Below are positions 23,133-36,764 of a stretch of DNA of 64,000 nt, piece by piece (position 1 is the stretch's first letter; every line of letters begins with the position of its first letter). A program made the position numbers and the translations under genes. Under the pieces are notes generated by a model. The model was given only the letters and a program-made list of their open reading frames with translations, was not told where the DNA came from and made no database searches. Location: positions 3,286,001 through 3,350,000 of the forward strand of contig JAVHJL010000003.1 in NCBI GenBank assembly GCA_036971715.1. Reading direction: 5' to 3'. The DNA is from Arthrobotrys musiformis. Its lineage: Eukaryota; Ascomycota; Orbiliomycetes; Orbiliales; Orbiliaceae.

Positions 23133-26100
23133 GATTGCGAATATTGATTAGGCGGATAAAGCTGTATATAACCCGCCGTCGCTAAACGTCGCTGTAAATT
23201 GAAAGGGTGTTTTAAAAAGTAGGTAGCAACAATATGCAAGAAAGAAAGAAGCAACGGTAAAATGAAATGAACCACAATGCCAAATAGCTGTTTTTCTCAG
23301 AGGAGCAGGTATATGCCCACTTGGCTGAGGCTAGTAAAAAGGCGAGAGAAAAAAAAAAACTGTTCAGAAACAAGCCTAGGTGTACCAGGTATGTCTGTAT
23401 TATCTAGCGGGTGGCCCGTCAGAGGTTAACTTGATGCAGGAAACCGCAAATGGCGACCAAGCGAGCATCCGTGTGGGAGATTGTGTTTCTCGTGCGACAT
23501 CAAATAAAATAATAACAGCAGTGCAGCAGCGATAGTAATATCACGAACGGGCGATAATAATAATACTAAGCTGGGGCCAAGTGTATGGGATTTGGGCGTG
23601 TTTCTTGTGCAATAGGCCGCCCTTGTCTGGTGCTTCCGCTGCTGCTTCTTTGGGGTGGTGGTGGTGCAAGTGTACGCGGACGGGGACTGCTTCCCAGATG
23701 TCGCAGGTCCAGTTCCAGGAAGATGGGAATTCAAATTGTTTGACGGTGACTTGTTTCAGGACTGGCCTTGCGGTTCCGTCATATTTTATGCGAGAGCTCT
23801 TCTCTTCTCCAGTTTCCGGCCCGATGTCCTCTTTGTGATATGGTTGGTGGTGATCGATGGTGATGGAAGGAGCAATTGATTGATTGACTGATTGATTGAT
23901 AGTCTTCTTCTTCTTCTTCGTCTTCCTTTTGTTCTTGTCCCCCTCTTTCTCAGGGGATGGATCAATTCCAATTTCCAGTCGGATGCATTCGACCAGATGC
24001 AGTTGCAATTGGTCGTTGGATTCTGTGTTGGAGATGTGGTTAGTTGTATGTGTGCAGCTGTGTTCAGTCGACGACGTCCGGACTTTGGCGTTGGTGGCTG
24101 CTCGAAGTTGCAGTGGAAAAACAGGAATGCGGTCGATATCAAGCCACCTTCAATGCTGCCAGCACACAATCCGAACGGAGGAAACGGAAAATAAAATGTT
24201 ATAAAAGTAAAAATAAAACAGAAAGGGCACTATCGATCGAGATATCGCCAGTTATTGCCGCCGTTCCTGCCAGTCTATTCCTCAAGGAGACTAGAAGTCC
24301 GGAATGCAGTGTCGAAAAGAAAAAAAAGCCAGAACTCTATCGCCCACAGCCGTTGACCGTTTTATCGATTTCGAATATTTCTTTTCGCCCCAAGAATTCT
24401 CCCAAGGATAACGGAGAAATCGAATGCAGTATCTAATGCAGATGATCCGATACAGCCCCAAGGCGGTTGCCTTTTAGTCTGCAAGCGGCCGCAATCCAGG
24501 GACGGGTCGAATGGAATTTTGGTTCAATGGAGAAGTTAGCAGGAGAGCTTGCACCTGCTCTAGAACGTCCAAAAGGCAAGTGTCGAAGAATTTCTAGGCC
24601 TCAGGCCTGTTTAAGGATGGTTGAAGAAGAAGGGACTGATAAATCCGATAGGCGAACCACAAAAATAAAAAATAGAATAATCCCGAATATATCCAAACTG
24701 TTGTCGGACTAAAACTTGGCTCGAAATGCTTATGCACGCATGACCACAAGTGCACTTATGGAAGGGGGATAAAAAGGCTGAAGAAGGACGTCGAGAGAGA
24801 TGTTGGAGTATCTTTGTACAGTACAAGGCACACGAGTAACGGGTACTTTCTTGGGAACCAACAAAAATCCTATATGGTACCGACCCCGGCTTGTCTTGGT
24901 TGCCCGAAATGGTGCCTGCCAGCGCAAACGTCAGGGAGCCGAACTGAAATAGATTGAATCCGAACGGGCACGAATGGAACGAGAGGGAATTCGAATGAGT
25001 ATAGGCAAGAAAACCCCGATCGGTCGTCGAAGAAAGAAAGAAGAAAGAAACCCCCCAAAATAACAACAATAGCGAAATTGCAAAAGAGTTCCTCGAAATC
25101 CTACGCAACTGATGATCAAAAGAAAGCTTTCGGTGAAGAAGAAGAAAAAGACCCACAATGAAGTGCACATGTGCCAGTGGCCAGCGAGGTGTTGAGGGTT
25201 TATGCAGTGGGGGCTTGTTTGAGGATGATTCCTTTTTCGAGTAATCGTCCAGAAGGGGATTTAGCGTGGATGATGCTTGTGTGTGCTGCCGCTGAACCCC
25301 AGTGTCCCCGTTGGTTGCTTCGGCGGGTTCAGGTTGGTTGGTTCAGCAAGAGTGCCCTTTGGCTCGAAATCGAAATTACAAGTGCTGCCCAAACCACGGT
25401 GATCCAAAACCTTTGATTGATATCCACCCTCAAAAGAAGTTCAGGATTCGAAAGAAAGGCACGACCACAGTCAGCATGGGTCGGGGAAACCCATGCAACG
25501 ACGAACCACGTCAGCGAAAAGCAACGCCCGGCTGTGATCTATCCTGCAGAAAGTTAAACGACGGTCTTGCAAGGGAACGGGACGCAGGGATATCACGGCT
25601 TTCGAGCAATCTAAACCAGGCCCAGTCGGTAATAGAAGCCGAGTGGAACGGGAGGGCTTGCGGTATCCCACAATATTGTCAGTTGATCATGACGAACAAA
25701 TAACTCGCAATGATGCCTGTCAATGTTCCCGTCGCCGACAAGCTGAAATGGCGGGCGCGACTATCTTTGGTTAGGGTTCACGGGGTTTGATTTGATTTGA
25801 CGATTCAAACGACAAAGCTCCAAAGGGGGAGGGGAAGGGTTGCAATCGCAAGTGGATCGAATGGAAGCTCAAGCTCGAAAGGACGACTATCAGTTCTGGG
25901 CCTCTCAAATTTCAAACATGGAACGAGCTGCTAGTGCTGTTCTATATATTCCCAACTTCCAGCGTCTGCAATGATTAGCCAGGCGCCTTGCATCGGGGCT
26001 ACTCTCGCCCTTACCGTTTAGCCAATCTCACCCATCATTGGGTTTCCCTCGACTCGAAACTATGCTACTTTTGATGACTTACACCGCCCAGCTTCTTACA

Positions 26101-29100
26101 TGTTTGGAAAGAGTATGTGCACATTTTTTCCTCAACGGCAAAAGACGAAATACCAATCAGATTGTGAAGCCTCAACGCCCTTTGATACCCCAAGAGCTTT
26201 AGCCATAACAAGCCGCAATATCAGTGTGGGAATAAACTCCCACAACCAACGAAGAGCAAGATGTTACGAGCTGCAGTGTTCACACGCTAAGGTAGGGGTG
26301 GGTAAGCAGAGGCAGCCGGCAGCCACATGCAGAGCACGCGCAAGGGTAATAGTTTAGCGTCGGTTTTCTAGCGCACAGTTACCAGGTCCAAAGAAAGACC
26401 AAGTTAACTTTACCATATGTCCAGGGATAACCTCTGTAGTCGGGTCGATATCTGAAGCCCGATATAAATATCCTCGGCCGGCAAATTCCAAGGAATGTTC
26501 CATAAGAAGGGTCAGGGCTTCGTACTCGAAGGCCCAACAGCCGCCTTGTGATAGTCTACCTACCCAGCTAAATACAGAAGCATCTCAGGCTGAAATCAGC
26601 ATCATTGTTTCGTCGGTTCATATCTGCCTATGCACGAGAAGTCTAAATTAATTGAGCCTCCGGTTTCGTCCTTCTCGAGCTCTCCTGTCACCAGTAAATT
26701 CGCAAAGAAAAGTAAAAACACGAAAATCCTCCTTGACAAAATGGACTCTGGGAGCCTTTAACTTCCGATTCAGCAACCGGGGTATAGGGGAGAATTAAAG
26801 GTTGCTTGAAAAGTTGGTTCACCTTGCGTTTAAGCGACGCCTTATTCGCAGCCACCAGAAGGGTCTTCCTTCTGCGCAGGACCCACAGCCGTATGACGAA
26901 AACAGGGGGCTCGCAAGACCAAAAAAGCTCGCAAGCTCAGGGGGTGGAACCAAAATGGGCGCCCACACCAGAAATCAAGGACGACCGCGCGCGTTGGGCT
27001 TTTTTTCGAATTCGTTTTTTTTGATCTTGAAGCCTGGAGCTTGAGCGAGTTTCAAGCGGTTTCAGGGCAGTCAAGGCTTCATTGCTTGTTTTCTTGTGAA
27101 CCTCACATGATTTGCTCCTTATAACTGATGCAAAATCCGCCCCCGCAAACATCTCCGACCTGACTCGAGCCGCAAAAAAAAAATTAACGGGAGCTCTTGA
27201 TAATAAACACGGAGCGATTATCAGAAAAAGAATTGTGGAGCATCGTCGGTTTGAAGGAATATCCGTCTATCGTCTCGATGTCACCAGACCAAGCTACTTC
27301 AAGAAAGCACACCGGAGAAACGTATCTCCCTTTCGTTCCCACTGCAGGAGCTACCTAGAAGTCACACTACACCCCTCCACACTTACTCCCACCCCTAGCA
27401 AAGTGTAGGTAAGCAACAACGGTCATGAACAGTTATTCCAGCAACTTTCCGGCCCAAAACCAAAATCCAACAGACGACAAGACCTATATTACTCGCCAAA
27501 CTATTATAATATAACTTATCCCCAACATCATCACCAATTTGTGCTCAAAACATCCTATGAACCAATATAGCAAGACTAAAAAAAATCCGTTTCTAGCCAT
27601 TCTATAACCCCACCTCATTTAATTCCTTTGTCTCAACATGACTAGAAGAAAAAAAAGAGGCCCCACAAACTCCCATGCGCGTGACATCCAGCCGAAAATC
27701 ACTAGTTTGTATTAATATATTATACTTTTATCAAACAGAAATTATATTATCTGTCTACGGACATACTTCCATACATATGCAGGCGTAGCCGATATCAGGG
27801 AAATCTGACATACATACATACATTCGTTCCATACGTGCATCCAGCTCCCCTTTCCCACTTTCTCCATCTACATATGCAGAAGGGTATGCACAGAAGCTAG
27901 AAGCCCCTCCCCGCTGCCTAAAATGTCTGTAACCGCAGAAAAAAATCTGCAAAAACGGCATTGCCGCTTTTACTACGGCATAACTGCAAGAAACACGGGA
28001 AACGGATGTAAATAAAGAATCGAAACGGGGCAAGAAAGTATCGTCTTTCTTTTCGTATCTGGAAATGTATGGTGGATCATGCGGTCACTCTCGCAAAAAC
28101 AGGTATGGTCTTATAGCTATAATACCAATTCTGATATCATATCACCAACCAACCGAGTTATCAAACTTAAACATCCCCCTCAAAAGAAAAAAAAACCAGC
28201 CTCCTTCCCGACGGAGAGAGTGAACCGAAAGAAAAAAGACACATTGGGACTTTTTTTTCGTAAATCCTTTGTCTTTTGGGCTTTCGCAAAACGTTATCCG
28301 TAACAGAAAAACGGGCCGAATGGGCCAGACCTTCCTTTCGGCTGCTTTCGTATTCGCCAAAACAAGAGGAAATATAGAAACATCAACTTTAGACACTTCA
28401 AGTGGAGAAGCATCTTTTGTCCCTTCGAAACGTCGCAATATGTATATGTTTCTCGCCTATAGCATTTGTCATCGCGTACAGTGCTCCTGAAACTAGACAT
28501 TTACTGAAATAAATACATCCGTCCGTTCGTCAGGAATAGCCATCCAATTCGCCGTTCTGCCCATCGAAACTTCAGACGGATGTCTATATTATTGAATTAT
28601 ACAGACCCCAGAGCTTAAAACTGAATTAGCCGAGAAACATTTAAGTGCTACTATTAACACGCCTGATATTTTCGTCTCTTCTCGCAATTATGATTAATCA
28701 ATTCTTAATTCCTAAGTGAAAGCAGTTTCTTTTTCTTTGTAATCCAACCACTTTGGTTCGATTTTAGTTTTAGTAGGGAAATAGGTGTTTGTTTTTGTTA
28801 ATTTCAATTGATCAATTGAATATAAATCAATCAAAGTCAACAGCAGGATGTCACTTTGTGCAACAATGCAGGATGCACCAGAGGCGTACCGCAGCAGCGC
28901 AGCCCGCTGTTCCGTCATAAGCCGAATCCAAAATCTTCCCTAGGATCTTTTTTTTTCGAATTTTAATGATTCCTTTTTGAAAAATTGAATGTTGTGATAT
29001 AAACCGCCCTTCGTATACATCCTTAGCCTAAGCCGTATAGCCACCATGCACCGCCAAACCCAAGTCTCCAATCTCATAACCCAGAGAAAACCCAGGCCGG

Positions 29101-30799
29101 AGAGAAGGCTATAACCTCCTCTCCCAATAACTTCTACAAACCTTGAAACTATAGAATTACACAACATATCGTAGCTAGCACTTAAAACCTCGTATCAAGA
29201 TTAAGTTATTATGCGGATTTTTCTCAATGGTGATAATGGTATAATTAGGCTTTTTTAGATTTTCTATGCATGCAGCTAAGCTAGTATAGCTGACATGGTA
29301 TACCTCGTTTAAACTATGCGTAAGGTTATTCCTTTACCCCGCAATTTTAAGCTAGTTTTGGAATCTGTAGTAACGGGACGATGGATTGTGAGATAAGATG
29401 GAAGGGTTTTTGTGCGGATATCAATGTGTTTGGGGGAAAGGCTATACTTGGAAACTGATTGTTTTGAAGGATGTGCTGCATATTGCAATTGGGAGAGGAT
29501 GATCACAATCAAGATTCATCAATGCGAGCTTCGCAGCGGTTATTTGGGTTTACGAGATAACTTGCAATGCCGGTAAATCATAGAAATAATCTCTCCAATG
29601 TCTCCTGTAAAAGAAAGGCCATTTTGGTGGCGTAGCGGATCGCAGGTGTGGGAAATGCAGGTTCACAACAAGAGATGGCAAATCCAAGGTATCGTCATTC
29701 CGTAACACGTACCAGTACAGCAAGCAGCATCACGCTCCCATCCGTCAAGAAAAAGACCACCTGCTCCGTGCTTCTACCAATGAACGGCACCGTACCAAAG
29801 AACGGTAAACCCCAAAGCAAGGTTCAAGTCGCACAGACCAACCCCCTCACAATGTGTTTCAAGTGTGTATAACCACAACTCTTCAGTCGGTTTACAACTC
29901 GGCCGGTAAGTCGATAACGTTATTTATTTACATACTCTTTCTGAAAAAAGGTATATCGGTCGAAGCCGAGGTGACTTGCCGAGTTTACTCGGGCTTTTGA
30001 CAGGAGAAGAAAGGGGGCAAGGGGGGTAAACGGGCCGATATAGAGTCTGTGCTGGATTATGTGTAGATGTATGAAACTCCCGTGACTACTCGTGACATGA
30101 TAGTAAGCTCAGAGCTAAACAAGCCGACCGACCCCTTCTGTGAACAAGCAGGGCGGACCGAGGTGGTCCATGGTCTTCTGCTATTTTTTTCCCGGGTTTC
30201 GTCGATGGCGATGGGATGATCAGGGGTTAGGCTGAAAGGGTGTGGTATATTTGATACAAGAGGGGTTGGAAGCGGATTATCCTAATGCTGCGCTGAACTA
30301 CCGGTGTCTACGTGTCGATAGATGAGTCGATCGGGATTTTTCTAGTTTGAGGTATTATTTTGGGTTCTTCTTAGCTGTTTCCCTTTTGTATCTTTTTTGT
30401 TTTTTTGTTGAAGCCGTGGTTGTTTCGGGTTTTTGTAGACTCGGTTCGGTATGTACCTATGTCACGTAGACGAGTCATGGTGTATAGGCTACATTTGACG
30501 TCTGACATGACAGCCCACGAGGCGTGAGCGCTCGACATCTTTGCGACAGCGTTTTGTTCCCAACAAAATAACACGTTTTCGTCCCGTGGTATCATCGAAG
30601 CACGGGCTTTTTCAGACCATGTGCTTAATACCGCTCACATCTTCGTCTCATTGGATTCAAAATGGTATTTAATATATTGTATACGAGATATCCCGCATTT
30701 GTATATTAACAAAACAATCAATGTTTACCGAGTATCGAGGCTATTATAGCTCCACATTTCTCTCTTTCTTTCCGTTTTTTTTTTGTAGTTTAAAACCTT
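23133..30799. other. Gene desert of about 7.7 kb
   Basis: This contains the upstream region of the Ser-rich gene (including a TGATTGAT-type run at about 23876-23900) and the 3' side of the gene ending at 30800. The long open frames at 23541-24008, 23786-24169 and 24611-25168 (minus) read as low-complexity F/S/L or K/R translations of simple DNA, with opposing overlapping frames, and I reject them. An 18-bp perfect palindrome lies at 28803-28820. I see no transposon proteins, terminal repeats or RNA genes. Confidence 0.5.
28803..28820. repeat. 18-bp perfect palindrome
   Basis: TTCAATTGATCAATTGAA is its own reverse complement, in the AT-rich desert. Possible protein-binding site or chance; no gene start lies nearby. 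Confidence 0.6.
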
Positions 30800-32153
30800 T
30801 TAATTAATTATATTGTTTTTTACCCCGCCTTTACTCCTCAAGTTTAATATATCTTTCAGTTTTACGGGTCCCTTTCCTCCCCACCCTTCCGGACCGTCTT
30901 CGACCATCGGACGCACGGTGCAATACCAACTCCAACCTTTACGGTCTAAGTCAGCGGGATCGAGGGTGTTGACCCAGCTTTCGTAGAGGAGATGGAGGGC
31001 TCCAAGGAGTAAAGGGAGTTTGTCTTGACTGATGGAACGGGTTAGATATGAGTGAGCTGCATGCGGAAGATGGATGGGTAAGGCTGAAGGGTTTAGTTTA
31101 CTAGCTGCGGGCGGTTGGGAGAGGAGGGCTGGGGAGAGGGACCAATAGATTGGTTCGTTGGTGTGAGGGGTTAAGACCGTGGCTTCTACGGATGCGGGAG
31201 GGGTTGATGAGGGGTGAGAAGATACAACATCGTCAGCCGCACTTGCAGAGGGTCCACGGTTTATGCTGGTTGGTTTTACGCCATCTAAAGGTGGCTTGTT
31301 GGGGGTGTGTGGTTGCCCCTGCTTTGGAGGAATAGTTTGTGTTTGAAACGAGGTGGAGGGGTGGTTTGGTGTATCCCATCGACGGAGGATGGGGATTTCC
31401 TTTGAAAGGACGTGGAGTTTTTTATACCCTTCTTCGACTGTTATGTCGGTTTGGGGATCATCTGGTCGGGTGATTCCTAAGCTTTTAGCTTTGGAGGATG
31501 CAGTGAGATCTAAGAGACCTTGTGCGAGTGAGAACCGTGAGCTGGCTGGTAGCCAGGGATGGGTGTAGGTTAGTGATACGATTGTGAATGCGAGGAGGAG
31601 AGGGGCACGGTTGGTAGTTATCGTAGTGATTGAGATTAGATTCTCGTCACGGATTGGAGGTGGGAGGTCAAGACCCGCTTCCCACGATTGAGGGTCTGAA
31701 GTGTCTATAGATGGTGCCTGATTCGTTCTACGGCGCTTTGCAGGAGATGCACTAGACGAAGCCTCTATGGCATCTTTCGAAGACGGGACAGTGTCTTCCT
31801 GTGTAGACGCCGAGCGTTTCTTCGTAGTAGACGACGACTTGGTTGCCCTTTTGGCAGCAGAGTGGACTTGCTTGGCAATCTTCTCGTCGGTGAATATCTT
31901 TTGCAATTTGTCCAATGGAGCTTTGGCAATTGCATCGGGACTAAATTACGGAAAAAAAGTCAGATATCAGTCTCGTTGAGTCCTCGATCAGACAGGTCAG
32001 GTGAGCCCGCGTATATAGGGTATGTGACAGAAAGCGTTACCTTGAAAGGCCATCCGCCAGCAGAGGCTTTGCTTTACCCATGGCATCCCTGAGAGGGATT
32101 TTGGCCGGACCGGTAAGGAACCTGAGAAGAGACTGGACATCTGTTGATGTCAT
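30800..32153 (-). CDS. Unknown conserved-looking protein with helical N-terminus
   Basis: Two minus-strand exons: 32153-32041 and 31940-30800, encoding 417 residues. The intron is 100 bp, GT-AG, phase 2. The N-terminus (MTSTDVQSLLRFLTGPAKIP ... PDAIAKAPLDKLQKIFTDEK) looks like a compact helical domain of about 70 residues. A basic Ser/Lys linker with KKRS and AKRRRT, a likely nuclear signal, follows. A middle block (LISITTITTNRAPLLLAFTI, LTYTHPWLPAS) precedes a Pro/Thr-rich disordered stretch. The C-terminal ~90 residues appear ordered (LPLLLGALHLLYESWVNTLD, KGWSWYCTVRPMVEDGPEGW, GPVKLKDILNLRS). The alternation of ordered blocks argues for a real nuclear protein. I cannot name the family. Start chosen because it is the only ATG giving the spliced frame. 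Confidence 0.75.
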
Positions 32154-35100
32154 GGTGAGGATCCGGAGTGTTTACGCGATGAAGACGATGATATGATGTA
32201 ATGGATCTTTGCTGAAGCTTGAAAGCGGTGGAGACGCGACGACATGTTGGGATCAGGTTGTGGTTTGTGTTGTGTTGTGTGGTGTGTTGTGTGGCCATGG
32301 ACCTGGCAGCTCTGGACAAAGGCTGGTCCCGGATCCCGGCACAGGCGGATGCGAGCAGCTAGCAGACGTCAACCTCAGTTACGTTACGTGCGCATTCTAG
32401 ACTTCTTGGGCTGTCTATAGCCTTGGCCGTGAAGATAGTATACCCCATGAAGCAGCGTATTCGACTTCAAGACGTATACTTAATATCTAGATATCCATCT
32501 CAGTCTCGTTCGTGGATGGTGATATAAGGTGTTGCTCAACCACACAAACGAGTTCCGCATCGCGATGACCACTCAAAGCTGGATGGGTGAGAGAGGGGTA
32601 CTTGATATCGATAATAGCACCGTTGACTACCCCAGACCCAATTCAATTTCTATTAAGTAATTTACCGGTATTCGAAGCCGTGGATCCCCTCACTGACACC
32701 TTTTTCATGTCTCTGATGCAGAATGCCCGCCCATCTCATGATCATGACAGCATTCTCAGAGTAGCTAGAACGATGGGTTGCACCGGATGCAGCTAGAGAT
32801 GCCGCTATTACCTAAGTCAAACGATGGCGTACCTGGTGATCGAGGCACAGCATTTTCACCTCCATGCGTATCTTCATCCTGTAGGCGACGAGCAACATCA
32901 ACAACTGTTACGAGAATGCTTAACTTAAGCCTTACGACCGATATTACGGGATGCAATTATTTAAAAGTCATTCGATCATGATGTCCTTTTTTCCCCTGAA
33001 TTCTTGAATTCGTTTTCGTTGAAAATACGGAGCCGCGCGTGTGTGTAAGTCGACTCAAAAGCTGCAGCTGTTGGGAAGACGTCGATGCGGCGTCGTCTTC
33101 TTGCCTGCAGGGCGGTCGGCCTGTTGCCGGCATGTTTACCGTATTAGGCAGCTCAATGAGCTCTCTTCACGATGCTTTTTTTCTTCTCGTTTGAAAAGCT
33201 TCAAGCACTGGGTAAGTACCTGATTAGTAGTCTCGACTGGGGGGATTTGACTTTCTTCCCATCAAGACTTTGCATACTACTTAGGTATGTAAGTATGGAG
33301 GTACTTGCTTTCTTTTCATTTCAAATTTTTTTATTTCGCTCAGGTCCTAAACCACTGACGCAATATGGAGGGCACATGGACAAATTGGCTGCATTTTTGG
33401 GGAATCCGAGCGAGGATACAACATAGCTGGGTGGGTACCTTCTTGTGAAAAAAAAAAAATCGTTCCAGCAGTGCCGTTTTCTGGGGTAAAATATGGCTAG
33501 CTGCATAATACCACTTGAAGAGATTTCCTATGGAGCTGATATCATTGGACGGTATTGCGAACGCCTTGCATGGGGGGGTCTGTCTATGGCTATAAGTAAT
33601 ATCGAAATGTCAGCGGGAATCGATATTTGAACCGAGACAGACGAGACATATATCCCATTTTTTTTAATTAAATTTGTGAAAAGAAGATACATGACATGAT
33701 ACAGAATAGTTTTTGCCAAAGTAGAGGCTTTCGTAGGAGAGCGAGCGAGCGAACGGGCCGGGGTGGTTTATTTAACTGCATTCGGTATGGGGCAAATTCT
33801 TTTGAGGTTGTGATCGATCGAAGGAAGCTTTTGAGCTGTTGAGCTTCAAGCTGCAGGTTTTTGTTTTACTTTGAACTCGTGATCTCATTCTCGTTTGAGG
33901 GCAGGGAATACGTCAAAAAGTTGCTCGTTTTTCTCGAGTTCAGGAGACTTCTGGAAGTAGAAGTACCGGAGAAACCTTGTATACCAGCATTCAATATTCG
34001 GACAAGTATACCGACTTAGCTATAGCTGTAGCTCTAGACCATGTATTCCATAGTACGTAACGTATGGATCTACTAAATTACAGTTCGAGTACTTGAGTTC
34101 CCCGGAACAAGAATCTCGAGAAGAGCGGGAATCTTATGGGGCAAAGTAGAAAGACATCTTTAAATAGGGCAGGTTTTTCTTCTTGTTCCCGGCCGTTTTT
34201 GTCGAACAGTTGTCCGATTGCAATTGCGCAAATGAATTCGACGTCGTTCGTGATTTAACGTCTTTTCGAACGGAGATTTCACCATCGCTGCTATTTCATG
34301 CTCTCTTGCTCTCTCTCACTAATCATTCGGGGATTATATTATATTTCTCATCGTTTCGAATATAATTAACCGCCGAGAGCAGATTACTTTTTCTTCTTCT
34401 TCTCGACTCGACCTGTTCTTGTATGCATTGTTTGAACAACGTTTGTACGAGGTGAGTCTAATTTGTGCGTCCTAATTGCGCGATCCTTGTGAACATTTCA
34501 TATTTGTGTTGGAGAGTAAGAACATCGTCAATTCAACTTCCGGGCTTCAAATCCCCCCACCATTTTGGCTTTGACTTTGACTTGAACTTGCATTCTCTCG
34601 ATTATCGTGTTCATTCCGGACACGACAGCTTTGGCCTCTCAAAGACAACTTCCTTTTTTCACTCTTCTTTCTCTTCCCGGCGATGTGAAAAATTTTCTCG
34701 TCAGTTCATTTCGTTTCATTCTTCTGTTCTATTTCCATATCATCAGAGACACAAAAACAGGGCAAATGTGGAGACCCAAGCTGCAGCAGGCTTGTCTCGT
34801 CCTGTTCGCGAGTTAGCCACTTGGACAGCTACTTTGCTAGCCTTTCCTAGTTAATTGTGGCCTGTTGAACAGAACAAATTTTCCCTATCCCTTCCCCACC
34901 CAAGCCGTTTATCCCTCATTCTAGATCTTCGGCCAGAAAGCACCCCTGCTGCCCGCTTGGAATGCGAGGGGGAGGTGGACGAGGAGGTGGAGGGGAGAAG
35001 GGCCAGGGTAGAGCTTCCAAAATAGCTACCCAATTGCAGGTGGCCCAATGGAAACGTTGCTCTTTCCTGCTGACTGGTCGGATGTGGGTTTTTTTGCATT

Positions 35101-36764
35101 TGCATATAAGGTACCAGTCCGTCTACATATATTATGCTGCTACTGCACCTAGCTTCGAACAGCTATACTAGCTAGAGCTACAGCTACATGGCACAGTAGA
35201 CTACATACACTAGCTGCCTGGATCGCGCCGATTACATCGAATCGAAATCGTGGAGCTACGTATCTTGTTCCTAACGGTTCATTATACGTATACGGTGACA
35301 GCTTTCTATTCTTGCTTACCTTATATATACGGAAACGTATATAAGGCAGCTAGCTGTCTCTCTTTTTTTCTCCCCTCTGACCTTTTGTATACGTATACTC
35401 GATACAAAACGGCGCAGTACCTTTCTCTCTTTCCTCTCTCTTTGCTTCTATTATTGTAAGAAAGCTTGTTTCCTTTTATCCTTTTTCTTTCGGAGGTCGA
35501 GAGTATAGTTGAAGGAAGATTCGACGTCGACTTTGACGGGCGAAGGATCAGGTCTGTTATATCACTCTATCACCACCACCATTACACACACTCTTCACAA
35601 AACCCCCGGCAGATATCGATATCAATATCGATATCTCCACACCTCCATTGGATATATTCATTATTCTCTCCCTGCTTTGCTTTCTACCTATCTGCTCGAA
35701 TCCGTATCTCTCGCCATCGATCAGGGCGCTGGTTTGCATTGAGACTAGTGCTGAATCATATCATCCTGATAACGCCTTTCCCCATCTCTCGACTGCCCCT
35801 TCCCCATCCTCCAAAAAAGTGTACTTTTATCATCGTCAAAGCAATTTAAAACAGAATTTACACAACCTTTACCGTATCATATCTCTCCTCTCTCCGTTTT
35901 CCCCTGCTGTTTAGTCAATGTCTTTATCTCTGCCACCGAAGAAAACACTAAGAAAGAAAAAGAAAAGAAAGAAAAGAAGAAAAGAGCAACCACAACTAGA
36001 GAAAAAACTCCCGATCATTCCTATCTACCACCTAATCTGTCTATATCTACCTATCTCCACCCATTCCTCCTGAATTCGCATAACGTTCGATTTCCCGAGC
36101 TCTCTGCCTCTTCCCCCGGTTCAGCTGGTCAAGTGTGAGTGAGTGAGTGACCTCTGCCAATTCAACCGCTGCACCGCCTGTGCCCTGCTCGTTTGTCTCT
36201 TTCTTTCCTGTTTGCTGTTTCCCTGTTGGCTGGCTGGTTACAGAGTCCTGTGCCCCGTCGTCATCATTCCTTATCTCCAACACGCCAACACATTCTTGAT
36301 TGCATTGATCGATATTCACATTTGATATCGGCGGTGGATTACTCTGCCTGGACCTCCTCGTTGCATCTTCAGGCGGCAGGGGGGCTCCTCCGATGCGGCT
36401 CTTCGCTTCCAATTGACTGCCACGGTTTTCTTTTTGCTATATTTCCAATGCTAATGCTTTGATAGGCCTTTCTAGTGCAAAAAAGAAAAACGTTCGCAAT
36501 AAACGTACTCGAACGATAAGCAACGGAATTCAGCCAGAATTCAGCCTGCACCGCATCCATCCGCCACCACCACCATAATCTCGTTCACTATCTTTCTTCG
36601 AACCCCTTCGATATCCACATACTACCTGCCTGCCTACTACTTACCCACTTTCATACCTCCGTATCTCCTTGCTTCCAAAAATAATACCCAGACAAACCTT
36701 GTATCAAACGAGATAAGGTTGTGAGATTTCTCTTACGTTGGGTCACACGATATAATACCCCATC
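32154..36764. other. Divergent intergenic region with long leader of the Aim21-like gene
   Basis: About 4.6 kb. Near 32264-32296, just upstream of the minus-strand gene, is a TG/TTG-rich run. From about 34.3 to 36.7 kb the plus strand is heavily pyrimidine-rich, with CTTTCTCTC and CACCAC runs, a purine block at 35939-35985, and several ATG-started short frames. This is typical of a long promoter plus leader of a fungal signalling or cytoskeletal gene. Two hairpin-forming inverted repeats lie at 35319-35346 and 35611-35636. An open minus frame at 36412-36047 is not supported. Confidence 0.5.
35611..35636. repeat. 26-nt inverted repeat, 12-bp arms
   Basis: Perfect 12-bp arms (AGATATCGATAT and its complement) separated by CA, in the leader/promoter of the Aim21-like gene. 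In RNA it could form a tight hairpin, and in DNA a small cruciform. It consists of overlapping GATATC units, so microsatellite origin is possible. Confidence 0.7.

Noticed and set aside
24611..25168. 185-codon minus-strand open frame rich in F, S and L
   Set aside because: Reads through T-rich simple DNA, with overlapping frames on the same strand; no conserved motif.
36047..36412. 121-codon minus-strand frame in the Aim21 leader
   Set aside because: Complement of a pyrimidine-rich leader, which naturally yields charged, Q/E/R-rich translations.
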